In this document: positions 40,541 through 49,071 of the stretch, piece after piece
Layout: every line of letters starts with the position of its first letter
Position numbering within the stretch: the stretch's first letter is position 1
Source: Paenibacillus gorillae
Lineage (GTDB): Bacteria; Bacillota; Bacilli; Paenibacillales; Paenibacillaceae
Length of the DNA: 64,000 nt
NCBI RefSeq assembly: GCF_000513275.1
Contig: NZ_CBVJ010000014.1
Coordinates: forward strand, 42,961-106,960
Direction of reading: 5' to 3'
Notes under the pieces: generated by a model
Database searches by the model: none
What the model saw: the letters and a program-made list of their open reading frames with translations, nothing else
What the model was told of the DNA's origin: nothing
Made by a program: the position numbers and the translations under genes

Positions 40541-43438
40541 ATGGGAATACCGTTATTCCGGTTTCTATTTCGTAAAATGTGGAATACCCGCTGGATGACA
40601 ATAAGCACGCTGGCGGGTTTGACGATGGCTGTTGCATTTGCAACGAGTATTCCGATGTATGCGGACGGCGCCTTGAAACGGGTGGTCGCCCAGTCGCTCC
40701 AACAGAAGAGCGCAGGTCTTCCTGCAGGCTCGCTGCTTATGCGGTATCAGTCTCAAGGAGGGAAGACGGATCTGGCTGCCTTAACGGATGTCAGCTCCTT
40801 TATTACTGAAGAAGTACCAGGGAAAATTGGCTTTCCTTACGATACCGCCGTTCGCACGTATTCCATACGCAGTGCGGATGTCATTCCCGAGGACCCTAAT
40901 AAGGTAGATGCAAGCCGAAGCAGACAGCTGACGATGATGTCGATGTCGGGGCTGAAGGATAAAGTGGAAGTGGCTCAAGGACGCTGGTTTGTTGATGCTC
41001 CTTCTGACGGAATAATCGAGACGGTTATGTTCGAGGAAGCGATGTTCCGTAATGACGTCCATGTCGGCGATGTGTTTGAGTATCCGATATACGGCGGGCT
41101 TAACTTGACGCTTCGTGTCAAAATCGTCGGAGCAATCAAGCCTTTGAACGAGTCTGACCCGTTCTGGTATCAAGGGCTTGAAGGGCTGATGAGCACGTTC
41201 CAAATCAGCGAGCAAGCGATGACCAAATCCTTGTTCGAGAAAGCGGGCGTTCCGCTTCACAATGCAAGCTGGTACTATGCTTTCGACTTGTCCAATGTGA
41301 AGACGAGTCAGCTCTCGCCGCTTGGACGTACACTGGAGCGGTTGAATATTGAGCTCTATCAGAAGCTGAAGGAAACGAGAGTTGAGATTTCCTTCGCCGA
41401 TACGCTCAATGAATTCAAGAAGCAAAGCCTGCAGCTGCAGACGCTGCTGTTCACTCTGGCAGCGCCAATGATTGCGATGGTCTTCTACTTCATCGCGATG
41501 AATGCACGCCAGTCGCTCGATAAGCAGCGAAGCGATATCGCCGTGCTGCGAAGCCGGGGCGCTGGGACGAGGCAAATTATATGGATCTATCTGCTGGAGG
41601 GCCTGCTTCTAGGCGGTGTAGCCATGGTGATAGGTCCGATGCTGGGCTGGTACATGGCCAAAAGCATCGGTTCGGCGAATGGCTTCCTGTCATTCGTCAA
41701 CCGCAAATCGATACCGGTCGGTTTTTCGACCGAGGCGATTATTGCAGGCGGCGCAGCAGTATTGCTGGCGATATTGTCCACTGTCATTCCGGCGATCATC
41801 TATGCAAGATCGTCAATCGTCAGCTACAAGCGGGACTTGGCCCGATCGGACCGCAGTCCGTTCTGGCAGCGCTGGTTCTTGGACGTCTTGCTGATGGGTG
41901 CAGCAGGTTATGGCTGGTATCTATTCAATCAGCGTCAAATGCTGACGTTCCAGACCGGAATGACGACCGACCAGTTGAATGTGCAGCCGTTTCTCTTTTT
42001 CGTGCCGGCGCTTGCGATATTCGCATTCGGATTGTTCTGCTTAAGGCTGTTTCCATGGCTGCTCAAGCTGTTTAACTGGCTCGGACGCAAATTTTTGCCA
42101 GTGCCGCTTTATTTGACGCTGACGCAGCTGTCCCGTTCATCCAAAGGCTATTATCCGTTGATGATCCTGCTGATTCTAACGCTGGGCCTTGGCGTGTATA
42201 ACGCATCGGCTGCACGTACGATCGATCTGAACTCTACGGAACGTACGCTCTACAAGTACGGCTCCGATGTTATTATCCAGACGTCTTGGTACGGTACGCC
42301 TGAATTTAAACCGCCTAGCGGAGGCAATGGCGGCGGTGGCGGAGGAAACGGCGGAGGTAATGGTGGAGGCGGAAACGGCGGAGGCGGCCCAGGTGGCGGT
42401 GGTAACGGCGGCGGTGGAGGTCAAGCACCGCCTAGCAAAATTTTATACACCGAACCGCCGTTTGAATTGTTCCGCAAGCTGGAGGGCGTGGAGGCAGCAG
42501 CCCGCGTGCTTCAGACGAAAGGCAATGTGGTCGTATCCGGCCGTTCCATCGGTCAAGGAACGGTCATGGGCATCGATAATGTCGATTTTGCCAAGGTGGC
42601 CTGGTTCCGCAACGATCTATTCCCTACACATCCTTACAATTATTTGAACTATTTGGGGATGTATGAGCAAGCCGCACTTATTCCTTCCAAGGTTGCAGAG
42701 AAGTATCAGCTGAAGCCGGGCGATCCGATTTCTGTAGGCTTTGCGGAAGGGAAGCTTGATTTTGTCATCGTAGGCATATTGCCATACTGGCCGAGTCAAT
42801 ACCCGGATCAGTCGCCATTTGTCATTACGAATCTGGACTATCTGTACGATCAGCTTCCGATTATGCCTTACGAGGTCTGGCTGAAGATGAAGCCGGATGC
42901 GAAGGTTGCTCCGATCATTACAGCACTGCAGAAACAAGGCTTGGAGCTGGCGTCCGTGAAGGACGTTCGAACCGAGCTTACGATCCAATCCAAGCATCCA
43001 ACCCGTGGCGGCGTATTCGGTATCCTATCGCTCGGTTTCCTCGTTTCGGTTATCGTCACGCTTATGGGCTATGTGCTTTACTGGTTCTTTAATTTGTCCG
43101 GCCGTGTCGTTCAATTTGGCGTACTGCGGGCGATGGGGCTGTCTCGCAAGCAGTTGACTGGCATGCTGCTATTGGAGCAGCTGTTTACGGCGGGTCTGTC
43201 TATCGGGCTTGGCGTTGCAATCGGCAAAGTAACGAGCGTACTGTTCCTGCCGTTTCTGCAGACAGCGGAGAATGTAGCGGATACCGTTCCGCCATTCCGG
43301 GTCATCTTTGACTCGAAGGATACGAACCAGCTTTACGCTGTCGTCGGATTCATGATGCTGACGGGCGCGATGCTGCTTTTCCTGCATATCCGCAGGCTGC
43401 GTGTGCATCAAGCGGTCAAAATGGGAGAGGAGCGGTAA
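40541..43438 (+). CDS. Large ABC transporter permease, FtsX/MacB type, with Gly/Asn-rich linker
   Basis: A 965-residue membrane protein. A first span lies near the N-terminus, then a large extracellular domain, then FtsX-type spans (TLLFTLAAPMIAMVFYFIAMNARQSL..RSDIAVLRSRGAG). Further helices run to about residue 560, then a second extracellular region, and a second FtsX block at about 840-955 (FGVLRAMGLSRKQLTGMLLLEQLF). About 40 residues near 590-630 are almost pure Gly with a few Asn/Pro. The two-block layout suggests that one chain supplies both halves of the transmembrane pore. Starts three bases after the adaptor stop. Confidence 0.88.
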   Translation: MGIPLFRFLFRKMWNTRWMTISTLAGLTMAVAFATSIPMYADGALKRVVAQSLQQKSAGLPAGSLLMRYQSQGGKTDLAALTDVSSFITEEVPGKIGFPYDTAVRTYSIRSADVIPEDPNKVDASRSRQLTMMSMSGLKDKVEVAQGRWFVDAPSDGIIETVMFEEAMFRNDVHVGDVFEYPIYGGLNLTLRVKIVGAIKPLNESDPFWYQGLEGLMSTFQISEQAMTKSLFEKAGVPLHNASWYYAFDLSNVKTSQLSPLGRTLERLNIELYQKLKETRVEISFADTLNEFKKQSLQLQTLLFTLAAPMIAMVFYFIAMNARQSLDKQRSDIAVLRSRGAGTRQIIWIYLLEGLLLGGVAMVIGPMLGWYMAKSIGSANGFLSFVNRKSIPVGFSTEAIIAGGAAVLLAILSTVIPAIIYARSSIVSYKRDLARSDRSPFWQRWFLDVLLMGAAGYGWYLFNQRQMLTFQTGMTTDQLNVQPFLFFVPALAIFAFGLFCLRLFPWLLKLFNWLGRKFLPVPLYLTLTQLSRSSKGYYPLMILLILTLGLGVYNASAARTIDLNSTERTLYKYGSDVIIQTSWYGTPEFKPPSGGNGGGGGGNGGGNGGGGNGGGGPGGGGNGGGGGQAPPSKILYTEPPFELFRKLEGVEAAARVLQTKGNVVVSGRSIGQGTVMGIDNVDFAKVAWFRNDLFPTHPYNYLNYLGMYEQAALIPSKVAEKYQLKPGDPISVGFAEGKLDFVIVGILPYWPSQYPDQSPFVITNLDYLYDQLPIMPYEVWLKMKPDAKVAPIITALQKQGLELASVKDVRTELTIQSKHPTRGGVFGILSLGFLVSVIVTLMGYVLYWFFNLSGRVVQFGVLRAMGLSRKQLTGMLLLEQLFTAGLSIGLGVAIGKVTSVLFLPFLQTAENVADTVPPFRVIFDSKDTNQLYAVVGFMMLTGAMLLFLHIRRLRVHQAVKMGEER

Positions 43439-43444
43439 TCAACA

Positions 43445-44329
43445 ATGATCGATTGCGAAGGTCTAGTGAAAATTTACAAGTCGGACGATCTTGAGGTCGT
43501 CGCTCTGCAAGGCTTGAACTTGAAGGTGGAAGACGGAGAACTGATGGCCATTATCGGTAACAGCGGCAGCGGCAAATCAACTCTCCTGAACATATTGGGT
43601 GGTCTTGACCACCCTTCCGCTGGTTCCGTACGTGTAGGACCGTGGGATTTGCTCAAAATTACGGATGAAGAGCTTGTGAAGTACAAGAGGGAAACCGTCG
43701 GCTTCATTTGGCAGAACAATGCCCGCAATCTATTGCCGTATTTAACGGCTCTGGAAAATGTGGAAATGCCGATGATGCTCTCAGGCAAAGTGGACCGTCC
43801 TTACGCGAAGCAGCTGCTGGAATGGGTCGGTCTGAAGGAGAGAATGCATAACAAGCTGCATCAGCTCTCCGGCGGTGAGCAGCAGCGGGTGGCCATTGCG
43901 ATATCCTTGTCCAACCGTCCGAAAATGCTGCTTGCCGATGAGCCGACGGGTTCCGTCGACACGGCAACCTCCGATCTGATCATGGGCATTTTCCGCAGGC
44001 TGAACCGCGAGATGGGCATTACGATTGTAATCGTAACTCATGACCTGTCGTTAGCCGGCAAAGTAGACCGCGTCGTTGCCATTCGCGACGGGCTTACGAG
44101 TACGGAATTTATTAAGCGGAATCCGAATATGACTTCGGGTGGAGGTGAGGAAGAGCATACGGGTACAGGGCTGCAGGCCGTACACGAGGCCTATGTCGTC
44201 GTCGACCGTGTAGGCCGGTTGCAGGTGCCGAAAGAATATTTGTCGGCACTCAACATCAAAGACAAAGCAACAATGGAATTTGACGGTGAGCGTATCATTA
44301 TTACGCCGCCTAAATCACTGGGGGGATAG
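43445..44329 (+). CDS. ABC transporter ATP-binding protein with C-terminal AbrB-like domain
   Basis: 294 residues. The ATPase core has Walker A GNSGSGKST, Q-loop VGFIWQNNARNLLPYLTALENV, signature [15 protein letters not shown], Walker B LLADEPTGSVD and H-loop VTHD. After about residue 235 comes a Gly/Glu/Thr linker, then a 45-residue segment (VVVDRVGRLQVPKEYLSAL, IKDKATMEFDGERIIITPP). This has the D-x-x-GR-hydrophobic-x-h-P and beta-hairpin pattern of SpoVT/AbrB swapped-hairpin domains. A fused AbrB-like domain could dimerise or sense state rather than bind DNA; that is inference. Fourth gene of the operon. Confidence 0.9.
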   Translation: MIDCEGLVKIYKSDDLEVVALQGLNLKVEDGELMAIIGNSGSGKSTLLNILGGLDHPSAGSVRVGPWDLLKITDEELVKYKRETVGFIWQNNARNLLPYLTALENVEMPMMLSGKVDRPYAKQLLEWVGLKERMHNKLHQLSGGEQQRVAIAISLSNRPKMLLADEPTGSVDTATSDLIMGIFRRLNREMGITIVIVTHDLSLAGKVDRVVAIRDGLTSTEFIKRNPNMTSGGGEEEHTGTGLQAVHEAYVVVDRVGRLQVPKEYLSALNIKDKATMEFDGERIIITPPKSLGG

Positions 44330-44335
44330 GTCAAT

Positions 44336-45880
44336 ATGAACAAGGGGAAAGCGGTTAGAAAATGGGTAGCTATCATCATGACACTAACGATGGTAATCGC
44401 TCTTCTGTCAGCATGCAGCGGAAGCGGAGGGAATAGCGAAGCGGAAAAACGCGTACTTCGGATTGGTGTATTGTACGGAAGCGGGGACAACGATCAATAT
44501 TTCCGTCAGCAGTACACGGATATGTATGAAATGACGCATAAAAACATCGAATTCGAAATTGTCAATGCGATTGACTGGAACGAACAACGCTATGAGACGC
44601 CTAATCCAGAAGGCGGTGCAAGCAATCAGCCCGATCCTTACGTGAAAATGAAAGAAATGCTTACCGGCAAAAACCCGGTAGACGTTGTCGTAATCGACTA
44701 CAGCATGCTGCGCAGATTGACGCAGGATAACCTGCTCAAGCAGCTTGATCCGCTCATTCAGAAAGCGAAATTCGATCTGAGCGACTACGTTCCTACTGTT
44801 ATCGATGGCATTAAAGCGGCAGGCGATGACAATCTTTACGCATTGACGCCAACCTTCTCAGCTTCTGCTCTTTACTATAACAAGAAGATTTTTGCTGACG
44901 CAGGTGTTGAGCCGCCAACGGACAACATGACATGGGATGATGTTATTGCCAAAGCCCGTCTGGTAGCCAACGGCACAGGCGCAGACCGCAAATTCGGACT
45001 GTCGATCAACCGCTGGGGAGGCGACGGCTTCTACGACGCACAGACCTTTGGTTCCGCACTGCAATTGAAAATGTGGGATGACAAGGGCGAGAAAATGCTT
45101 GTAAATTCTGGTGACTGGGAAATGGCATGGTCGACAGTTGCAGGTCTGTACAAAGAGAAGCTTTCTCCGTCCCAAGAAGATATGCAAAAAATGAATGAAA
45201 AACAGATGTCGGGAGATATCGGCTATAACCCGGTTTCCGGTGATTTGTTTATTAGCGGTAAAGTAGCCATGACGATTGGCGAGTACGGCTACATTAACGA
45301 AATTAACAGTGCAATGAACAACGCATCGAAAATCAAAGGCTTTGAGTCGTTTGAATGGGATGTCGTTACGCCTCCTACACATGCGACAAAGCCAGGTATC
45401 GGCGGAAACATCTACTACAGCCAGTTGATGGGTATTAACCAAAACGCGCAAAATCCGGATGACGCTTGGAAATTTATCGAATTTACGAACAGCAAAGAAT
45501 GGGCGGAATTGAAAGCACGCAGTACATCTGAGCTGGTATCGCGTAAAGAGTTCATTAAGCCGAAAAACGGTGCAAACTACAACATTAACGCATTCACAAC
45601 GCTAAAGCCTGTTCCGCCGACTTCCAACGATGCAGAAGCTTTGTATCGTACGAAGCCTAATATTTGGGAAGCGCAGCAGCCTGGCTATGAGCTGTTCCAG
45701 CAAGTAGTCAAAGGCGATAAGACGGTCAAAGAAGCTTTGCAGGAATGGGAAACGAAGGGCAATGCAGTCCTTGAGAAAATGAAGAACAATCCGACCGGCG
45801 GCGTGACTGATGGAGGCGGCACGATCGATGTAAAGCCCCTTAATGAAGAAGAAGCTTTAAAAGCAGCAGCCGGGGGCTGA
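44336..45880 (+). CDS. Extracellular solute-binding lipoprotein (ABC family 1-like)
   Basis: A secreted lipoprotein of 514 residues with lipobox LLSAC after a basic N-terminus. The mature part follows the family 1 binding-protein layout: VLRIGVLYGSGDNDQYFRQQYTDMYE at the start, VDVVVIDYSMLRRLTQDNLLKQLDPLI, ALYYNKKIFADAGVEPPTDNMTWDDVIAKAR (typical of sugar-binding proteins) and GNIYYSQLMGINQNAQNPDDAWKFIEF. The substrate is unknown. A binding protein is normal for importers but odd after an exporter-type ATPase/adaptor/permease set. GGGGGGATAGG precedes ATG 44336. A terminator follows. Confidence 0.88.
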   Translation: MNKGKAVRKWVAIIMTLTMVIALLSACSGSGGNSEAEKRVLRIGVLYGSGDNDQYFRQQYTDMYEMTHKNIEFEIVNAIDWNEQRYETPNPEGGASNQPDPYVKMKEMLTGKNPVDVVVIDYSMLRRLTQDNLLKQLDPLIQKAKFDLSDYVPTVIDGIKAAGDDNLYALTPTFSASALYYNKKIFADAGVEPPTDNMTWDDVIAKARLVANGTGADRKFGLSINRWGGDGFYDAQTFGSALQLKMWDDKGEKMLVNSGDWEMAWSTVAGLYKEKLSPSQEDMQKMNEKQMSGDIGYNPVSGDLFISGKVAMTIGEYGYINEINSAMNNASKIKGFESFEWDVVTPPTHATKPGIGGNIYYSQLMGINQNAQNPDDAWKFIEFTNSKEWAELKARSTSELVSRKEFIKPKNGANYNINAFTTLKPVPPTSNDAEALYRTKPNIWEAQQPGYELFQQVVKGDKTVKEALQEWETKGNAVLEKMKNNPTGGVTDGGGTIDVKPLNEEEALKAAAGG

Positions 45881-45910
45881 TCGAATTCTCAGCATGTATG
45901 AATAGAAAAT

Positions 45911-45960
45911 GAGCAACGCGTACGGGACGTCTAGACGTCCCGTACGCGTTGCTCTTTTTG
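45911..45960. terminator. 44-base perfect palindrome, bidirectional terminator
   Basis: Bases 45911-45954 form a perfect palindrome with two 22-base arms (it begins GAGCAACGCG and ends CGCGTTGCTC). Five T residues follow on the plus strand and an A-rich stretch precedes it, so it can end both the ABC operon and the leftward gene next door. Confidence 0.9.
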
Positions 45961-45974
45961 TTAGGCCAAAATAC

Positions 45975-46493
45975 TCAGCTGCGGAACTGGAACGACTGGT
46001 AGGCGGTCCAGAAGCCGTTATCCGTCGCATGAAGCAGATGTATCCGGTCGATTACCGATTCCAAGCTTACGTCGGACATACGGAGGTTGCCGTACAGATC
46101 ATGCAGCTCGCCTGGCTCCATCTGCTGGCCGATCGTGACATGCGGCGTGTAGACGTAGTTAGGAGCGGGTATAGCTAGAGGTCCGCTACATATCGCCTGC
46201 TGAAGCTGCTGAACGGGCAGCGGGTCCTCCAGCGCCAGATAGAGCACGTTGCTGACCGGGAAAAAGGTGGACACTCGATTAAATCGGATTGTGAACGGCG
46301 ATAAAGTGGAAGTGACCGTATCCAAGTGTGCTACAGCTTCCTTCAATTGTTCCTTGGACAGCTCTTCCTTGTCCCGGAGAGTCAGGTGAGGCGGGATCGC
46401 GTTGTATTTGGGATCATGGCGGATCCGCCAGCCATTGGCGAAATCCTGTACCTCTTTGGACGGAAATGCAGCAATGCCGAATTGCATCATCAT
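45975..46493 (-). CDS. 2H phosphoesterase, 2'-5' RNA ligase/YjcG-like
   Basis: A small 2H-superfamily protein of about 172 residues. The two catalytic HxT motifs are IPPHLTLRDKEEL and YTPHVTIGQQM, spaced as in YjcG and LigT-like phosphoesterases. The natural substrate in Firmicutes is not established; relatives act on cyclic phosphodiesters of RNA or nucleotides. AAAGGAG lies eight bases before the first of three tandem ATG codons (46493), which is preferred to ATG 46523. Convergent with the ABC operon across the palindromic terminator. Confidence 0.85.
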   Translation of the reverse strand: MMMQFGIAAFPSKEVQDFANGWRIRHDPKYNAIPPHLTLRDKEELSKEQLKEAVAHLDTVTSTLSPFTIRFNRVSTFFPVSNVLYLALEDPLPVQQLQQAICSGPLAIPAPNYVYTPHVTIGQQMEPGELHDLYGNLRMSDVSLESVIDRIHLLHATDNGFWTAYQSFQFRS

Positions 46494-46575
46494 GATCAGC
46501 TCCTTTTTGCTCCGTGGGAGCATCTTTATATTCTGCTAAATTAGGGTACTCTAAAAACCAAGGAGGGATACGACA

Positions 46576-46740
46576 GTGAGATGGATATATTGGGTTAGGC
46601 TGTACGAGACAAAATTTCAGGCAGGCGTCCTCGTTCGAAGAATGGAGAATGACTGGTGGGTATATGGCTACGATTGTCCGAGTGAGATCGAAGTGTTCCG
46701 CTCGCGTAAGGGAAGATACGGGGTCCGTTTCCTGCCGTAA
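46576..46740 (+). CDS. Small protein of 54 residues, unknown function
   Basis: GTG 46576 follows a strong AAGGAGGG and opens 54 codons ending TAA at 46740. The product is rich in Trp, Tyr and Arg: MRWIYWVRLYETKFQAGV, then ENDWWVYGYDCPSEIEVFR and RKGRYGVRFLP. No signal peptide or membrane segment. I do not recognise the family. The good ribosome site, codon use like its neighbours and divergence from the 2H phosphoesterase gene support a real gene. Confidence 0.6.
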   Translation: MRWIYWVRLYETKFQAGVLVRRMENDWWVYGYDCPSEIEVFRSRKGRYGVRFLP

Positions 46741-46792
46741 AGCTTCAAAAATGGCGTTGTTTATATATTTTCCTGAGCAGAGAAAAAAATGC

Positions 46793-46822
46793 TTGACTAT
46801 GTAATGGCGTATGTTGTATATT
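46793..46822 (+). promoter_or_regulatory. Promoter of the tRNA cluster
   Basis: TTGACT (46793-46798), 18-base spacer, TATATT (46817-46822), about 40 bases before the first tRNA. Confidence 0.7.
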
Positions 46823-46863
46823 AATTGATGTCGCCATTACGATGTTTTGCCAAATGGAACTGT

Positions 46864-46940
<77 letters not shown>

Positions 46941-46975
46941 ACCTTTCGATTAAATGTCGCACGGACATTTTACGA

Positions 46976-47052
46976 GGGCCCTTAGCTCAGTTGGTTAGAG
47001 CGGTCGGCTCATAACCGATTGGTCGGGGGTTCGAGTCCCTCAGGGCCCACCA
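46976..47052 (+). tRNA. tRNA with CAU anticodon, probably tRNA-Ile2 (lysidine-modified)
   Basis: A 77-base cloverleaf with encoded CCA, starting GGGCCCTTAGCTCAGTTGG. The anticodon loop is CTCATAA within a GGC/GCC-type stem, as in Bacillus tRNA-Ile2, where TilS converts C34 to lysidine so that AUA is read. Elongator tRNA-Met usually has TTCATAC. Assignment to Ile2 rather than Met is by resemblance. Confidence 0.88.
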
Positions 47053-47069
47053 TTTGAAACATCAACCAT

Positions 47070-47155
47070 GCCGGGGTGGCGGAACTGGCAGACGCACAGG
47101 ACTTAAAATCCTGCGGTGGGTGACCACCGTACGGGTTCGATTCCCGTCCTCGGCA
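47070..47155 (+). tRNA. tRNA-Leu (UAA)
   Basis: An 86-base class II tRNA with long variable arm (GGTGGGTGACCACC) and anticodon TAA in GACTTAAAATC. The acceptor stem GCCGGGG pairs with CCTCGGC. No CCA is encoded after discriminator A47155, unlike the two tRNAs before it. Its 3' end is the left edge of the island. Confidence 0.95.
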
Positions 47156-47336
47156 TACTAAAAAACCTTGCACTTATTGGTTTTTTACGATGTACATACT
47201 TGCAGTAAAAACATAGTTCTGTGTATTTGAATAAAGTATACAGGATTCGAATGAAAATGAAAAACCTCCTTTGACTTATTGTCAAAGGAGGATTTTTTCG
47301 TTAGCGATGTGATTTAAAGAAGTGAAAAACTGCTGC
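47134..47336 (+). repeat. Left direct repeat: tRNA-Leu 3' end plus flank
   Basis: Left copy of the 200-base repeat. Shared landmarks with the right copy: CTTATTGGTTTTT, CATACTTGCAGTAAAAACATA, GAATAAAGTATACAGGA, the CCTCCTTTGACTTAT hairpin arm and GTGAAAAA-CTGCTGC. It carries a shorter version of the hairpin than the right copy. Confidence 0.8.
47265..47298. terminator. Hairpin terminator after tRNA-Leu (short form)
   Basis: CCTCCTTTGAC pairs perfectly with GTCAAAGGAGG around a 5-base loop, then six T residues. Longer relatives occur at 53065 and 54006. Confidence 0.88.
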
Positions 47337-47587
47337 TGAAACAAAGGAAAAGGCCACACTATTATCTGTATTCATTTTGGTGTTCGGCCATAATCAAACA
47401 GAACTAGCTTCTGTTGGTTTATCTAAGAGCGAATGCAAGGTAGGAAAGTTTGTGCAGTGGTGGATGCGACTTGTGAAGCTCTATGATAGAGTTGTTTAAT
47501 TAATCTCGTATTGTTTTCAAAATATCTTATCTTTATTTTATAATGTGATTATAAGAAATTGGGACGGTTACTCCATCCCAATTATAC

Positions 47588-47964
47588 TTAACCTAATTTG
47601 CTGTCGATATCTTCTAAATCCTCTAGACATTCTGTGCCAAACCACTCAACAAGCTTTGTTCTGGCTTTCTGCTTGATGTCGTCACTGATATAAACTGTAT
47701 AACTCCCAATGCAGCAAATAACGCTCCAAGATCATCAGTAAATCCGGCAACAGGGAAAATATCTGGAATAGCATTAACTGGACTGGTGAAGTATGTTAGT
47801 GCACGGTTTATAACCGTTTTTGCCCAAGCAGGTACATTCCCATCTTTTAGACTAAAGAAGAGTAATAGGGCTGCGTAAACTATTTTGTACCCTGCTTTCT
47901 TACCGAACTTCTTGATTTTCTCCCCCAAATACTCCTCTGAATACTGATCATTCATAGATACCAT
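47588..47964 (-). pseudogene. DUF1232 (YkvA-like) membrane protein gene, frameshifted near the 3' end
   Basis: The N-terminal part reads well as a DUF1232 protein: GKKAGYKIVYAALLLFFSLKD, then SPVNAIPDIFPVAGFTDDLGALFAALGV, the family signature with a hydrophobic segment. After VIQF the open frame becomes nonsense and stops. Another frame continues as YISDDIKQKARTKLVEWFGTECLED.. to TAA 47588, the normal tail. One missing base in the run of three T (47692-47694, A on the plus strand) explains this. A small hairpin just past 47588 supports the restored stop. Function of DUF1232 proteins is unknown. Confidence 0.8.
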
Positions 47965-48399
47965 GATAAAACACTCTTTTTGAACTATTACTTATGTATC
48001 ATACTATAATTTCGACAAAAGGTTAAAAACCCATAAAAAACAGGTTTTCTGTTTCAATAGCAGGAAATTCGTCGCATTAAGTCGAAGGATAAGAGATGGT
48101 GGATGTTCCTTAATTAGGTAATTAGGTAATAGCTAGAGGATAGTAAAACTTTGGTGGGTTATACGAACAGACACTTGCAAAATAAAGAGTTTGGTTCACA
48201 GGAGACATTTATTTGTTCGTGAATTTTCCTTTGATAAACTATTGTGTTGAATAGAATCTACATAACACTCCACCGTTTTTTTATGAGTTATATAGCTAGG
48301 TTATGTCTATGCACGGTTATTGAAAATGAGAAATGAGATTAGGCATCGTGATAAGGCTATTACCGAGTAAACATCTTGTACTGAGGAGAGGTTGTACAT
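47965..48399. other. Gene-free stretch before the triad operon
   Basis: About 430 AT-rich bases between the leftward DUF1232 gene and the rightward vWA gene. They must hold the promoter(s) of the operon. I see no perfect sigma-A pair and no operator repeat. Confidence 0.5.
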
Positions 48400-49071
48400 A
48401 TGTCGAATTTTGATCAAATCCCTTTTGCTGCTGAGTTTGCGGAAAATCCAGAACCCAGGTGTCCTTGCATTTTGTTGCTAGATACTTCGTATTCGATGAG
48501 TGGAAATCCAATCAATGAGCTTAACAATGGCCTTGTAGCTTTCAAGGAAGAACTTATTTCCGATGCAATGGCAGCAAAAAGAGTGGAATTGGCAATCGTA
48601 AGTTTTGGACCAGTACAGGTTGTAGCTGACTTTCAAACTCCAGATATATTTTATCCTCCGATGTTGGTAGCTGATAATAATACCCCAATGGGAAGCGCAA
48701 TTGAGCAAGGGCTAGAAATGTTAAAGTACCGTAAAGAAGTATATAAGCAGAATGGAGTATCTTACTACAGACCTTGGATTTTTCTGATTACTGATGGAGC
48801 GCCAACTGATGATTGGCAACGAGCCGCGGATCTAGTAAAGGAAGGCGAAGCATCTAAATCATTTATGTTTTTTGCTGTAGGCGTGGAGGATGCGGATATG
48901 AACACTCTTAGACAAATTTCAGTCAGAGACCCGCTGAAATTAAAAGGACTTAAGTTTAGAGAACTATTTTCCTGGTTGTCTAACTCACTAAGCTCTGTCT
49001 CTCATTCTACTCCTGGAGATCAGGTTAAACTTGAGAACCCTGCTTCTCCTGATGGGTGGGGCGTGATTTAA
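48400..49071 (+). CDS. TerY-like von Willebrand factor A domain protein
   Basis: A 223-residue soluble protein, almost entirely one vWA domain. The metal-ion-dependent adhesion site is intact: DTSYSM (Asp28, Ser30, Ser32), the threonine in [14 protein letters not shown] and the aspartate in [11 protein letters not shown]. This is the TerY branch ([16 protein letters not shown]), known from tellurite-resistance-linked loci and from three-gene signalling sets with PP2C and kinase. It may bind a phosphorylated or DNA-linked partner in a metal-dependent way. GAGGAGAGG precedes ATG 48400. The next gene starts at the very next base after its stop. Confidence 0.9.
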   Translation: MSNFDQIPFAAEFAENPEPRCPCILLLDTSYSMSGNPINELNNGLVAFKEELISDAMAAKRVELAIVSFGPVQVVADFQTPDIFYPPMLVADNNTPMGSAIEQGLEMLKYRKEVYKQNGVSYYRPWIFLITDGAPTDDWQRAADLVKEGEASKSFMFFAVGVEDADMNTLRQISVRDPLKLKGLKFRELFSWLSNSLSSVSHSTPGDQVKLENPASPDGWGVI

